Positions 34,022-46,170 of a stretch of 64,000 bases of DNA are shown piece after piece. Under the pieces are notes generated by a model. It did not search any database, was not told where the DNA came from, and worked only from the letters and a program-made list of their open reading frames with translations. The position numbers were made by a program, and so were the translations under genes. This DNA is from Gigantopelta aegis (taxonomy: Eukaryota; Mollusca; Gastropoda; Neomphalida; Peltospiridae): NCBI RefSeq assembly GCF_016097555.1, contig NC_054702.1:78411997-78475996 (forward strand). Reading direction: 5' to 3'. The stretch's first letter is position 1. Every line of letters begins with the position of its first letter.

Positions 34022-35721
34022 ATGAGTAACAATTGCGTGTCGTGCAAAGAGTGTGTTAGACCACGTCAGGAAGGACTTCAGTGTGAAGGGTGTTTTAAAT
34101 GGCAACATAGACGTTGTAATACAGGTGAGTTGACTATTCTTATTTTATATTTAGTGCACTTTCCATTTTTAAATTAGGCTCTATGCAATATAATTTTTGA
34201 ACAATGAAACTCATAACTTTAATATTGGTGGCAAATGGTCGTTTGTTATATATTTCTAGTCTGCAAATTTGTTTTTATTCATAATAAATATACGTGATGT
34301 TTATGGTAAATTATTCATAAAGATATCTTTTATATTTATCATAAATTTTATGTTTCAGTTAAGTATTTAGCCGTCACGATGTTTAGTGTGATGGTAATTG
34401 TACCCTATAGTAACAATTATTATAACTGACTAGAAAGTGTTGTTATTATGTAGGTGGTTCATCATAGTATATGTGTGTGCAATTTCATTTTAATACGTCA
34501 ACAGATAAAAATAGGTGCACATTGTTCAATTTTCTGAAAAGAATGCATATATCTGTGTCTGTATATACGTACAGGAATATCACAAGAGGCCTACAGAGCA
34601 GCAGTAAAGAATGGTTCTGATATTGACTGGAAATGCATGATGTGTGTACGCCCAACACCACGCATTTCTCCGGCATCACCGCCACCAGGTCTTTGTCTGC
34701 CACCACACACACGTCTTTGTCAACCACCACCACTGCCACCAGGCCTTTATCAACCACCGCCACCACCAGGCCTCGTTCTATCACCACCACCGACACAGGG
34801 ATCTCCGTCACCGCCACAACTGGGGGTAAGCACGTGTTATTTTTATTACCTAACTGATGAATCTGAAATATTACATTCATTTTTTAAAATTGGTAATGAA
34901 TATTTGTAAGGAATGTGTATTTGTTATATTTTAGAACACTACGTCGGTGTCACAGATTGGTGTGGGAATATTTGCTGTTCTGCTTGATCAATCGAACATA
35001 CCCGGTGAACCACCAGCAGAGAGCACACGCTTGTCATTTCATTGTACTGGTACATCACAGATTGAGGATGCTGCTGTTCTTGAGTACATGCCTGAAATGC
35101 CAGTTCTGCCGACGCGACCTAACCTCTCCTCATACACATTACAAGAAGAGTATGCATTTCTATTAGAGGAACAGTTCCAGCGGCTTTGTTTGTTCGGTGC
35201 ATCCGATTCCGTCAAAGGTCCAGAATGTGCTGAACTGCATAGAGAAAACATGGTTTCGAAGCAGCGTTTGGAAGGTAGAGAATTGGTCAATCTTTGGACT
35301 GCCAGTAAGTGTTGTATTATATTGCTGTCGACAAAAACGGACTGGCTTGTTTCTATATATTATAATTACTAAAAGTATTATTTACTTGCTGTTTCTTGCT
35401 TGCATAGTGCTTGATTTTTAAAAATCTATTTCTTGCATTTTTCAGATTCAGACCAACAACAACACTGAATGTTGGCACCGAAGAATCAACGCAAGGGCGA
35501 CAAGGGAAGGCATTCAGTTTTACCTGCTGGTGCCTCTGCTTCTGCGAGAATCCAAGTTAGTTGAAATGACCATGGAGAGGGTGAGCGACGGAAGGCTGGG
35601 TTGGACACAAAGGGCGAAGCAGAGAACCAGGCATGGAGAAGTGTTTAAAATCTGGGATCAATATCACCAGGGTGATATCTCCACGAAGCAGCTGCTTCGA
35701 GCCGTTTCTAGACTGGAATGA
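34022..35721 (+). pseudogene. PHD-finger / MULE-transposase-related gene, catalytic middle missing
   Basis: Four exons: 34022-34124, 34575-34825, 34935-35304 and 35446-35721, all with GT/AG sites. Exons 1-2 give a PHD-like C4HC3 finger (Cys8, 11, 21, 24, His29, Cys32, Cys55, 58) ending WKCMMC, then a Pro-rich linker (residues about 61-115). Exon 3 first continues this frame (NTTSVSQIGVGIF and on). Its last 90 bases make sense in another frame (VQNVLNCIEKTWFRSSVW), which joins exon 4 in phase: TNNNTECWHRRINARA then LLRESKLVEMTMERV. That C-terminal block matches the end of FLYWCH/MULE transposase-like proteins (usual TNND-EGWH-RLN). The FLYWCH and DDE catalytic domains expected between are absent. 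A polyA signal (aataaa) follows at 35768. It is most likely an internally deleted MULE-derived gene. Confidence 0.7.
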
Positions 35722-35767
35722 CATTTAGGCCTACATTCACTTCCGCTCTTCACATTTGATGATGCTT

Positions 35768-35773
35768 AATAAA
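35768..35773 (+). promoter_or_regulatory. Polyadenylation signal of the PHD/MULE-like gene
   Basis: aataaa lies 46 bases after the stop codon, with a T-rich stretch about 30 bases further on. Confidence 0.5.
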
Positions 35774-35873
35774 ATGAAAATGAAGACAACAAATTTTTAC
35801 TTTATTTATTTTATTTGTTTATTTTTGTCCACAAAGCACATGCATACATGTAGGGGAGGGCAGGCCAATGTGC

Positions 35874-37560
35874 ACCACTTAAGGATGTCTTGTGATGTAG
35901 GTAACATGATAGAACTAGTGTGTCTGTAGTATAGGGTCAATATGTGGATGGGGGTTGGGGTATCACTTAAGGATGTCTTGTGATGTAGGTAACATGATAG
36001 AACTAGTGTGTCTGTAGTATAGGGTCAATATGTGGATGGGGGGTGGGGTATCACTTAAGGATGTCTTGTGATGTAGGTAACATGATAGAACTAGTGTGTC
36101 TGTAGTATAGGGTCAATATGTGGATGGGGGTGGGGTATCACTTAAGGATGTCTTGTGATGTAGGTAACATGATAGAACTAGTGTGTCTGTAGTATAGGGT
36201 CAATATGTGGATGGGGGTGGGGTATCACTTAAGGATGTCTTGTGATGTAGGTAACATGATAGAACTAGTGTGTCTGTAGTATAGGGTCAATATGTGGATG
36301 GGGGTGGGGTATCACTTAAGGATGTCTTGTGATGTAGGTAACATGATAGAACTAGTGTGTCTGTAGTATAGGGTCAATATGTGGATGGGGGGTGGGGTAT
36401 CACTTAAGGATGTCTTGTGATGTAGGTAACATGATAGAACTAGTGTGTCTGTAGTATAGGGTCAATATGTGGATGGGGGTGGGGTATCACTTAAGGATGT
36501 CTTGTGATGTAGGTAACATGATAGAACTAGTGTGTCTGTAGTATAGGGTCAATATGTGGATGGGGGGTGGGGTATCACTTAAGGATGTCTTGTGATGTAG
36601 GTAACATGATAGAACTAGTGTGTCTGTAGTATAGGGTCAATATGTGGATGGGGGGGTGGGGTATCACTTAAGGATGTCTTGTGATGTAGGTAACATGATA
36701 GAACTAGTGTGTCTGTAGTATAGGGTCAATATGTGGATGGGGGGTGGGGTATCACTTAAGGATGTCTTGTGATGTAGGTAACATGATAGAACTAGTGTGT
36801 CTGTAGTATAGGGTCAATATGTGGATGGGGGGTGGGGTATCACTTAAGGATGTCTTGTGATGTAGGTAACATGATAGAACTAGTGTGTCTGTAGTATAGG
36901 GTCAATATGTGGATGGGGGGGGTGGGGTATCACTTAAGGGTGTCTTGTGATGTAGGTAACATGATAGAACTAGTGTGTCTGTAGTATAGGGTCAATATGT
37001 GGATGGGGGGTGGGGTATCACTTAAGGATGTCTTGTGATGTAGGTAACATGATAGAACTAGTGTGTCTGTAGTATAGGGTCAATATGTGGATGGGGGGGT
37101 GGGGTATCACTTAAGGATGTCTTGTGATGTAGGTAACATGATAGAACTAGTGTGTCTGTAGTATAGGGTCAATATGTGGATGGGGGGGTGGGGTATCACT
37201 TAAGGATGTCTTGTGATGTAGGTAACATGATAGAACTAGTGTGTCTGTAGTATAGGGTCAATATGTGGATGGGGGGGTGGGGTATCACTTAAGGATGTCT
37301 TGTGATGTAGGTAACATGATAGAACTAGTGTGTCTGTAGTATAGGGTCAATATGTGGATGGGGGGGGTGGGGTATCACTTAAGGGTGTCTTGTGATGTAG
37401 GTAACATGATAGAACTAGTGTGTCTGTAGTATAGGGTCAATATGTGGATGGGGGGTGGGGTATCACTTAAGGATGTCTTGTGATGTAGGTAACATGATAG
37501 AACTAGTGTGTCTGTAGTATAGGGTCAATATGTGGATGGGGGGTGGGGTATCACTTTAGG
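35874..37560. repeat. 88-bp satellite array, about 19 copies
   Basis: The unit contains cacttaaggatgtcttgtga, tgtaggtaacatgatagaac and gtgtctgtagtatagggtca. Unit starts recur about every 87-89 bases from 35874 to about 37550. Copies are almost identical; most differences are the length of one G run (4-8 G) in the gtggatgggg segment, plus rare single changes (aagg-g-tg in two copies). The extreme uniformity suggests recent expansion or homogenisation. Confidence 0.95.
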
Positions 37561-38288
37561 ATGGGATATATTCATATGTATTTGTTGATGCAGATGTTTG
37601 TTCATGTAATTAATGCATATTTATGCTATTGTTACTGCAGATAAATGTATATTATATTATTGTTCGTGCTCTGCCCATATGCGGGTGTTATGCAAATAAA
37701 TTATTCTTATTGGAAGGGGGCCTTTTGGAAGAGCAATTTGAAAGTCCGAAATTAAAGTGACTGCCATTAGCTACTGAAAAACAGTGGTGTTGTCATCGTG
37801 ACTAAGGTCAACGACAGTCACTTTTCGGACCCTTGTTTTGAGTTCGTACACAATAAATATAGCATATCTTACCGTAAGTTTACTGACATCATTCAGATTT
37901 AAAATTAGCTCTATTATTACAATGCTTCACCACAGTAAAATAAAAACTGGTCTATTAGCCTTGACCCCTGTCAAATTTCTATAACACTTTACAGGTTGGT
38001 ATATTTTTTTCATAATTCTGGACAAAATATTAATTTTAAGCTTCAAAAGAGGAAAGAAATAAGAAGTACCTTTTGTCAAATATATCGTATCAAAATATTA
38101 CCGTTGGATATGTTTTATTTCCTGTGTACGAAGCAAAAACAAGGGTTGGAAAAGTGACTATCGTCGACTTTGGTGCCTATTTTTGTGATATGATTGTTGT
38201 TAATCCATTGCTGATTGACTAAATACAAAATTTAGATGTTTAGAATCATTAGATAACTTTGATGGTATGTTACACATGTTGAAATCGA
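37561..38288. other. No gene seen
   Basis: AT-rich flank of the satellite, still inside the GGACGAA inverted pair. gtgactgccattag and gacagtcacttttcgg near 37757-37830 are short inverted words. Confidence 0.45.
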
Positions 38289-38382
38289 GTGGACGAATCG
38301 TCCGAGGTGGGTGGACGAATCGTCCGAGGTGGGTGGACGAATCGCCTGTGGATGAAACGTCCAGAGGACGAACCGTCTGGAA
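38289..38382. repeat. Right GGACGAA-type repeat (candidate TIR)
   Basis: Two tandem copies of a 24-base unit (gtggacgaatcgtccgaggt), then gatgaaacgtccagaggacg. The last part is the inverted counterpart of 32102-32150. Confidence 0.6.
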
Positions 38383-39310
38383 AGCGTTCAGACTATTTGT
38401 AGCTCAGTGGGTCGCAGGATCTGTTGCCATATATGGACTCGGATGTGGGGGTCTAGTCGGTACCCCGTCTTAGCTGTTATAAACAGACCAACACTAGAGG
38501 ACTCGAGCTATCCATGTATGACTCGCTCTTCCATCAGAGACAACTTTTTAAGCGAAAATACAAGATTTTTGCCTAGTACCACTGAGTAGGCAAAGATTCC
38601 CCACTCTAAAACAACATTTTAATCCTATGTTTGATGTTAAATACCTTTACATCAATTGGTCATTTTCAAGTTCACTAATGACAAATATTTCACATATTAT
38701 CACTAATACACACACACACACACACTATGAGCAGAAATCTGAAAGCACCTAATTATTTCACAGTGCAAACATGATTGTTGAAAGTGTTTGTATATGGTAT
38801 GTAGTGGTACTTACTACATACCATTTTATATATCATCATTTATAAAAATAAAAAAATGCAAGCTCTTCAACACCCACCATACACTGAGACTTGTTAAACA
38901 TTTTTGCAACCCCTCTCCCCCCAACATCAGTGTTTCTTCCAGAAAGAAATTTTTGGCTATATGGAATTGAATGCAACCACAATCAATGGGGTATGTGTGT
39001 GTGGGGGGGTTCTCCAGAAAGAAAATGAGTTAGGGTTAGGGTTAAGAAAATCATACAGTAATGATAAGAGTCATTAATTTTGTCGAAAGGTTAATTTAAA
39101 AAAAACTTAAATGTGCAAAAATATTTTGGTATGCCGCCATACTCATTCTACCCTCTGGCAGAAACCCTGAACATTATGTATCTGGATAGATATTAGTACC
39201 GGTATTCTAATAAATATTTTTATTTGTCACTTTATATGCATGATATACATCATATTTGCCACGCTGCATATTCATTATACCGCTATGTTTTTGTTTGGTT
39301 TTTTCTTCAG
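38383..39310. other. No gene; probable intron or 5' region of the TMEM229B-like gene
   Basis: Short (CA)n near 38709-38725. Ends in a pyrimidine-rich tract and ttcttcag at 39310, a good splice acceptor, so 5' exons may lie here or upstream. Confidence 0.45.
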
Positions 39311-39333
39311 AATATTACAGATCTTCCATAGAT

Positions 39334-39843
39334 ATGACCCAGCAACATGTGCAGCCTTTGTCAGCTCTCGGACGGTTCTACATCTACGCTATCCATGGCT
39401 ATGCCACAGAGGTGATGTTTACAGCCATTTGGGAATTTGCAGTCAACCAGAACTGGAAGTTTCCCGGCAATACAAGTGTTTGGTCATTCCCAATCTATGG
39501 CCTTTCACTGTGTATGCTAGAACAGCTTTATCTTCACATGAAAGACAGAATCCATATACTTGGTAGGGCAGTAGTCTATATGTTGTCCACATACATAATG
39601 GAGTTCAGCACAGGCTACATTCTAAAGAAATTTGATGCCTGTCCATGGGACTATACTCCATTTGAGGGAGATTTCATGGGACTGATTACACTGGAGTATG
39701 CTCCCCTGTGGTTTATAGGAGGAATTGTGGTGGAAAAGTTTGTTATCCGATACACCCGTCACATGTATTGGGGTCCACCAGTTGAAGAATTGCCAGTCAT
39801 GTCACGGTTGTTGAATGGAGAAATTAAGGCCAAGCATATGTGA
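39334..39843 (+). CDS. TMEM229B: Transmembrane protein 229B-like
   Basis: A 169-residue membrane protein, close to the 167 residues I recall for vertebrate TMEM229B. The whole coding part is in one exon that begins after an acceptor at 39310. The first in-frame ATG after it (39334, MTQQHVQPLSALGRF) gives a start matching the family; the upstream ATG at 39256 would lie in the intron. Four hydrophobic segments are visible (about 14-34, 48-67, 76-96, 117-138). Family hallmarks: IYAIHGYATEVMFTAIWEF, NWKFPGNTSVW, EFSTGYIL, the CPWDY motif (103-107) and FMGLITLEYAPLWF. TMEM229 proteins are little-studied multi-pass proteins; the molecular role is not known to me. The 3' UTR is not delimited. Confidence 0.93.
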   Translation: MTQQHVQPLSALGRFYIYAIHGYATEVMFTAIWEFAVNQNWKFPGNTSVWSFPIYGLSLCMLEQLYLHMKDRIHILGRAVVYMLSTYIMEFSTGYILKKFDACPWDYTPFEGDFMGLITLEYAPLWFIGGIVVEKFVIRYTRHMYWGPPVEELPVMSRLLNGEIKAKHM

Positions 39844-40540
39844 TGTTGGCTCTTTGTAAGCCCAGTGTTTATATTAATTGTTTCTGGTTACTTATTTTTG
39901 CATATATTGGTTTTACTCCTTAACATATACCTGTATATATGATTTCACTAAACAAAATACAAGATACACATGTATTGGAAACAGTTTTATTTACAGCACT
40001 ACTTTGTCAAAATGGTTAACTGTTTTAGAAGTTTTCATTAAAGAATACCTACTATCTATGAAAGACTAGATTGAAGAGTGACCAGGAAACTTAAAAATAT
40101 ATATAATTTTGTGCCTGCTTCGTATGGCCATAATTTTGTTTCATATTGAACATATATATATGTGTTATCTTTCATTGATGCGAGCGATTCTTCACAGCTG
40201 TTAACTATAATAACACTCTTTTATTATACATGTATGTTATTATTATTAATTTTTAATTCATGCTTTGAATTTGATGTCAGTCCATCTTTCATCCATTTAT
40301 TTTACTTTTCTTTGACACAAAATATATACTTCTTTTTTTTCCATCTTGAGACTTGTTAAACATTAATTCATTTGTTTGTCTGTTCATACCTTAATTCATT
40401 TGTTCATTAATTTTTTCATCCAGTCAGTCATTCATTCATTCATTCATTCATTCATTCATTCATTCCAAGCAAACATTTTTTTAATATAAAAAGGGGCACA
40501 GTTGCCTCTTGCTAGAGCATTTTGAATAACATCATATATA
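39844..40540. other. 3' flank/UTR of the TMEM229B-like gene
   Basis: AT-rich; an (ATTC)n tract at 40428-40464. No other gene. Confidence 0.5.
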
Positions 40541-41325
40541 CAGTGAAACCTCTCAAGACCGGACCCTCTCTAAACCAGAATTCTCTCAAGACCAGACATT
40601 TACGCATCTTTTAACACTGAAGTATACCTCACTGAACCGGATGAATAATTCAGTCCCAGACTCTTTATTTAGTGCAAATTGTACCTCTGAAAACCGGAGA
40701 CAGTTATCAATCATTATGGTGCCATTGTTTTGTTTATTGTAACTTTGCCATTTTCGGCCAGATTACCTGCCTGTGAACATAGCTAGTGCAATATACACAT
40801 GCTCAGGCCAGCCATTAGGTACGATCAGAAAATAACAAGCAAGTAAAGATCAAGTGGCAGTTTTGATATCATATGTTCATTGTTTGCTTCAAGTATCGAC
40901 CACATAACAAGTATTGTAAAGCACAGTCTTCCTGTTTGGATTTGATTTTGTTTTAAAACCAGGTGGGTTTTTTACCAAATTAAAGAGGAGGCTAAAGTAA
41001 TGGCCTTGCCGTGTGAAAAAGATATCGGTTGCATTTCATTGCCACATTGATTTTCAACATAGAACATCCAGCTAAACAGTGCTGTATTGAACTTAAAATC
41101 AGTAAACATTTTAAAAGTATATAAGCAAACGTTAACTTAAACTATCTTTAAGTCGAAGGTTCTTTATGGAATACATGTTCAATATGTTTATACAGCCGAA
41201 TATGAATAGGACACCAGCGGAAACAGATGGCAAGAGTACAAAAAAAGCTTTTGTATCAATGCAAAACCTGAAAAGTGGACAAAGTACTTGACCTCGTAGG
41301 TGTTCACTTTAGAAGGGTTTCACTG
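40541..41325. mobile_element. CAGTGAAAC-type TIR element (785 bp), TA-flanked
   Basis: Starts cagtgaaacctctcaagacc and ends agaagggtttcactg, with TA on both sides. Pogo-like ends; the same family as 47743-47888 and 49496-49652. No transposase. Confidence 0.65.
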
Positions 41326-44300
41326 TACATGTCATTACAGTTCTTATTATTGAGTATAATGAGCATGCATTTAGCAGACTGCCTGTTTTGAATTTGTTCA
41401 TATAATATATACATAATAGATGAAAGTACTTACTAACTACATTTATGTATGAGAATAAGTTTTATTATTTTTGTATGCATTCCTTCGTTATGCAACTTTG
41501 CATGACTTTAAAAATGCGGGTTTATGAAATATTTATTATTTAAACAGTGATATGTCATTTTAATATTTAATGTTTTATTTTTTAAAGAAATAGATTTTTA
41601 TTTTTCAAACTAGTCATTGTGATAAAATAGCTATTACTTAATGTTTTAAAGAAATCTTTTAACTATTTATGTGGTGATTGCAACTAAAATATGAGGTCAG
41701 TGTATTAATGTGCTTTTGTGATTAGTCACAACACATATAGCAAATGTAGACGTAGTACATGTACTATAATATAAGTATTCTGTCTGAGTCATACCCTGTA
41801 TACATTTTGTACTTGTGTGAGTGATCGTGTGTGTAAGGAGGTGGGTATGTTATAAACCATATTGTTTCTATTTTATTTTGTGTTAAATAAGTTTAAATAT
41901 ATTGATTGTGTTAAAGCTGTTAAATCACCTACTACATCTATTGTTTAACATGTACTGTAAAACACAAATGCGACAATAATTTTAATAAGCCCCATTGTTT
42001 TCACTGGATATTAATAACTACATATGACGTAATAGAACATGGTAATGAACAAAATGGCCATTAAAATTCAATCTACATATCACAAGAAATTTGCAACATT
42101 CAAGTCTATTTTCATATTCATGCGCTACTCCACCATTTAGTTGGACAGACATACTATTAGGATAACACCTTTAAACTTTTCTGAAGCAAAATGTGTGTTC
42201 TTTTAAATTTTATAACATAAATACTGTTTATAAGGGTTTGTGTAATATTATTATCACGTGCATGACGCTGACAGGAATGCTCAAGTAAATAACAGCAACT
42301 ATACCAAATTATGAATCTTCGCAATATACTCATTATCTTACCGGTACACCAGTTTTTGTAAAATAAAAAAATAAAAAGTAATTAAATGTTTTTGCAATAT
42401 AATTATTTTTTAAGCAGATGACTTGAAACAGTAGTGACTAGGTTTTTGTTAATACTGTGATGTTTCTAAAAAAAAAAAATTAAATACATGAACAAACTTT
42501 TTTTAATGAATTCATTGTATTACAGAATGGGGATCACTATATGTTGTATTTGAACATTTGTGGACGTTAATGCTGATATTGCATTCACTGATATCTGTTC
42601 TACTGTCTCTGCAATGCGTCACCAGTAAAACTCAATTTGCGACAGTAAAATATTCAAATTTAAAATAGTTATCCCCTAATTGTTTTATAAAGCAAAATAC
42701 ATGAACATGTAGTTTGAGAAAGCACCTGACTTTCGGGACTTGAATATAACTAACACTCAACAATGTACATTTTATATGATCTACATTGATGACTGCAACC
42801 AAAAGGTGAAGAATGGTACATGTTCAGACTTGACAATCTATTCTTAATGCTTAAATACCTGTATTAGAAATGTATTTTAGATTGCAAATTTAATTAATTT
42901 TCACTGACAGAATTTTGTTTTTGTTATTTGAAGGCAGTTGTACTCAATCATGTGTTTGTATAACTTTAGAAGACTATTTCATTCCAACAAACTTGCTCTT
43001 TAAGGAAAAGGTTCAACAATGACTGACTTTTTCTACTAGTTTCAATGAAATCACTCATAAAATTCAGACATCTATTCAAATGACTTTTTAAATATACTAT
43101 GTACCTGACACTTTTTTTCTCTCTGTCAAAGGAAAAGACAAAATAAGCTACGGGTTATCTGCAATTAGACCAACACAGTTTTTGGCACTACTAAAGAAAA
43201 GTTAAAACAAAAAATATGTTAAAAAATGCATCATTATGTAGTCAATAAGTAAGAATATTTTAATTGTTTCACCATTCAGATAGATCATCAATGATAGTTT
43301 TCTTCAAATGACATGTCATTCTTATAAATGTACATGTGTACCCTTTAGATCCTGTTGTTAATCTATGTCAAATAAGAATGTATTAACTCACCATTAACAG
43401 TCAATTTGTTGGACTCTTTCTCTACTGTTGGGGAGGAGACTTGTCTTTCATATCAAAGCAGTCCACCATATATATATACTCACAGGGAAATGTTACTGTG
43501 TATGTATTGTAAAAGGTATATATTCAACATTAACGAAGGAAAAATTATATTGTTTCCAAGAAATTATTTACTGGTTATTTGTGAACATATGTGACAATTT
43601 TAAATTTCATTTTAAACATTCCTGTCATTTCATTGTTTACAGTATGCATTGTCATCTTGTGGAGAGGCATTTATATAAGAATACTTCCTGTTTGCCAATT
43701 ATTAATCCACTTCATTTTACTGAAAACAAAAGTACCAAACTGAACTCTCCTCATTGGAGGTATTAAATTAATTATTGTGACACATGAATAGGTTATAGCC
43801 TATGGGTAAGTGTTTTTGCACTAAATTGTGGTGATTATCAATGTCATAAATATTGGAGGTGTAACATCAAATATTTACAGAGATAAAAGCAACGGACTGC
43901 ACCTGTGGTTGGTAATTCAGTATATGACAACATGTTTTTTATATGGCACTTCAGTAAGTCAATCTGTTTGGGATGATGATAACCAGGGCTACCTCTGCTA
44001 CTCGTCAAATTCACCAATTAAAACATTTTAATAACAATTGGCACATTTTATTTTAATTTGGTGGAAAAAAAACTTAATGTAATGATTTATATTTTTTTGC
44101 AAAATAACTGGGTTTTGGCAATTTTGTTTTACTTTATTATAGATAATTTGGCAAAATTTTCTTATAATCCAGAGCTAGCCCTGATAATATTTTATCATTT
44201 GGCTTTATTTCAAGGCTGTAATTATAACTTTAGGACTACAAAATCCATTCATGTAGTTGATGTGTCTAGTCATTATGATCACAAGGATTCACTTTTCAAT

Positions 44301-44488
44301 TGGAACATGCATGATGATGATTATATAATATATTTTATTTTACTTTTAGTTGCATCAATTACACATTCTTTTTTTCTCTCCATTTTTTTTTAATGATTAT
44401 CTGTCCATGTTTTAATTTGTTAATGAAACTTGAGTTTATATCTATAGCTATTCTTACCTAAAAGAACTAGTCTTTAGGGCTGTTTTTT

Positions 44489-44533
<45 letters not shown>

Positions 44534-45002
44534 CCTTCATATAACATTTTGTAATGCTAAGACCACTCTCAACTCTAAAATTATGTAATGCTCATCAATA
44601 AACCTCATGCTTTCCCTGTTGTGATATAATTTGACCAATATTATTATTTTTTCTATTTGTATTGGTTTGGTTTGGTAATGAATACTAGATAGAAAACAAC
44701 AAAATAACAATTATTAGCACCATTTAATATTCTTCTTACAAACTCCCTCCATTATATAAAAAAAACTTTTAACACATCCTGTGATATGATTTCCTCTAGA
44801 ATATTACTTCTGTTTTTTTAATGGCCATTGCTTTACATACAGTGGACACTTCTATAATGTGATAATTTTAGTCATAAAGGTGGACTAAACAGAAGTATTG
44901 TTCCAGTTACTGTAAATTTGGGGGGGGTTTCTTGGGTATCTGACTTCAGTAAATTTTCACCAGATATTTTACATGACAATGTCAATACATGATGTATACA
45001 TG
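41326..45002. other. Long AT-rich stretch without a recognised gene
   Basis: Several frames of 60-110 codons exist in AT-rich sequence but are rich in Phe, Ile, Tyr and Asn with no domain; I treat them as chance. (CA)n at 44493-44532. This could be 3' UTR of the TMEM229B-like gene in part. Confidence 0.45.
44493..44532. repeat. (CA)n microsatellite
   Basis: About 19 CA units. Confidence 0.95.
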
Positions 45003-45525
45003 TCAACTTTTGTTAGACAGTGACAGTGTACATGTAATGTTGTGACTTCATCTTGATGTGACAGAGTACATGTATGCTGTGACTTCATCTTAGTGTGACT
45101 ATATATACATTATGTTGTGAATTCACATTGATATGACAGAGTACATGTATGCTGTGACTTCATCTTAGTGTGACTGTACATATATATTATGTTGTGAATT
45201 CACATTGATATGACAGAGTACATGTATGTTGTGACTTCATCTTGGTGTGACAGTGTACATATATATTATGTTGCGGCTTCATCTTGGTGTGACAGTGTAT
45301 ATACTACATATATATGTTGTGACTTCATCTTGGTATGACAGTGTACATATATATGTTGTGACTTCATCTTGGTATGACAGTGTACATATATATGTTGTGA
45401 CTTCATCTTGGTATGACAGTGTACATGTATGTTTTGACTCCATCTTGGTATGACAGTGTACATAGATATGTTGTGACTAAAATAGGTTTGACATTGTACA
45501 TGTATGTTGTGACATTATTATGGTT
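45003..45525. repeat. Imperfect 39-62 bp tandem repeat
   Basis: Units contain ttgtgacttcatcttggtat and gacagtgtacatatatatg. Spacing is longer at the left and settles to 39 bases at 45312-45425. The open frame on each strand simply repeats a 13-codon unit. Confidence 0.85.
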
Positions 45526-45780
45526 TTAACGTTGATATTGTGTATACTGAATACCAAAAGAAATGCATACCAGGGTTATGGTTAGTTTGTAATTAGACTA
45601 TGTTTACTTGATTACAGACGTTCAATTATATGAAATGATAAACAGTATATCTACCAGTAATTAACACATGTTAAACTCTTAAAAACTAAATTTAATTTTA
45701 CAGCTGAACATTTTATTTGCATTTCTTTTAGTGTTTAATATATATTGTAATCTCTCTTTATAGCAGCACTTGTTTCACAA

Positions 45781-46170
45781 ATTGACCGGCATCATGGTTA
45801 GGCCATCGGTCTACAGGCTGGTAGGTACTGGGTTCGGATCCCAGTCGAGGTATGGGATTTTTAATCCAGATACAGACTCCAAACCCTGAGTGAGTGCTCC
45901 GCATGGCTCAATGGGTAGGTGTAAACCACTTGCACTGAACAGTGATCCATAACTGGTTCAACAAAGGCCATGGTTTGTGCTATCCTGCCTGTGGGAAGCG
46001 CAAATAAATTATCCCTTGCTGCCTGTCGTGAAAGAGTAGCCTATATAGCGACAGCAGGTTTCCTCTAAAAAACAGTGTCAGAATGACCATATGTTTGACA
46101 TACAATAGCCAATGATAAGATAAAAAAATCAATGTGCTCTAGTGGTGTCGTTAAATAAAACAAACTTTAC
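45781..46170 (+). mobile_element. SINE copy, H2 head + core + T2 tail
   Basis: Head H2 (gtactgggttcggatcccag), the shared core (ctatcctgcctgtgggaag), then T2 (ctctagtggtgtcgttaaat). The same head occurs with tail T1 at 6664 and 51112, so head and tail combine freely. Confidence 0.88.

Larger units (their letters stand above)
32102..38382. mobile_element. Candidate large MULE-type element bounded by inverted repeats
   Basis: Inverted GGACGAA-rich ends (32102-32226 and 38289-38382) enclose a gene whose C-terminus matches MULE transposase-derived proteins, plus an 88-bp satellite. MULEs often have long TIRs. No 8-10 bp target duplication was found, and the ends might be two independent copies of a dispersed repeat. 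Confidence 0.35.

Noticed and set aside
34637-34909. Overlapping His-rich and Thr-rich frames in the Pro-rich exon
   Set aside because: Alternative frames of the Pro-rich linker; only the Pro-rich frame joins the PHD exon in phase.
35874-37560. CRISPR-like array
   Set aside because: The 88-bp units are contiguous with no unique spacers, in a eukaryotic context; it is a satellite.
43428-44393. AT-rich frames of 110 or so codons downstream of the TMEM229B-like gene
   Set aside because: Composition follows base content (Phe, Ile, Tyr, Asn), no domain or splice context.
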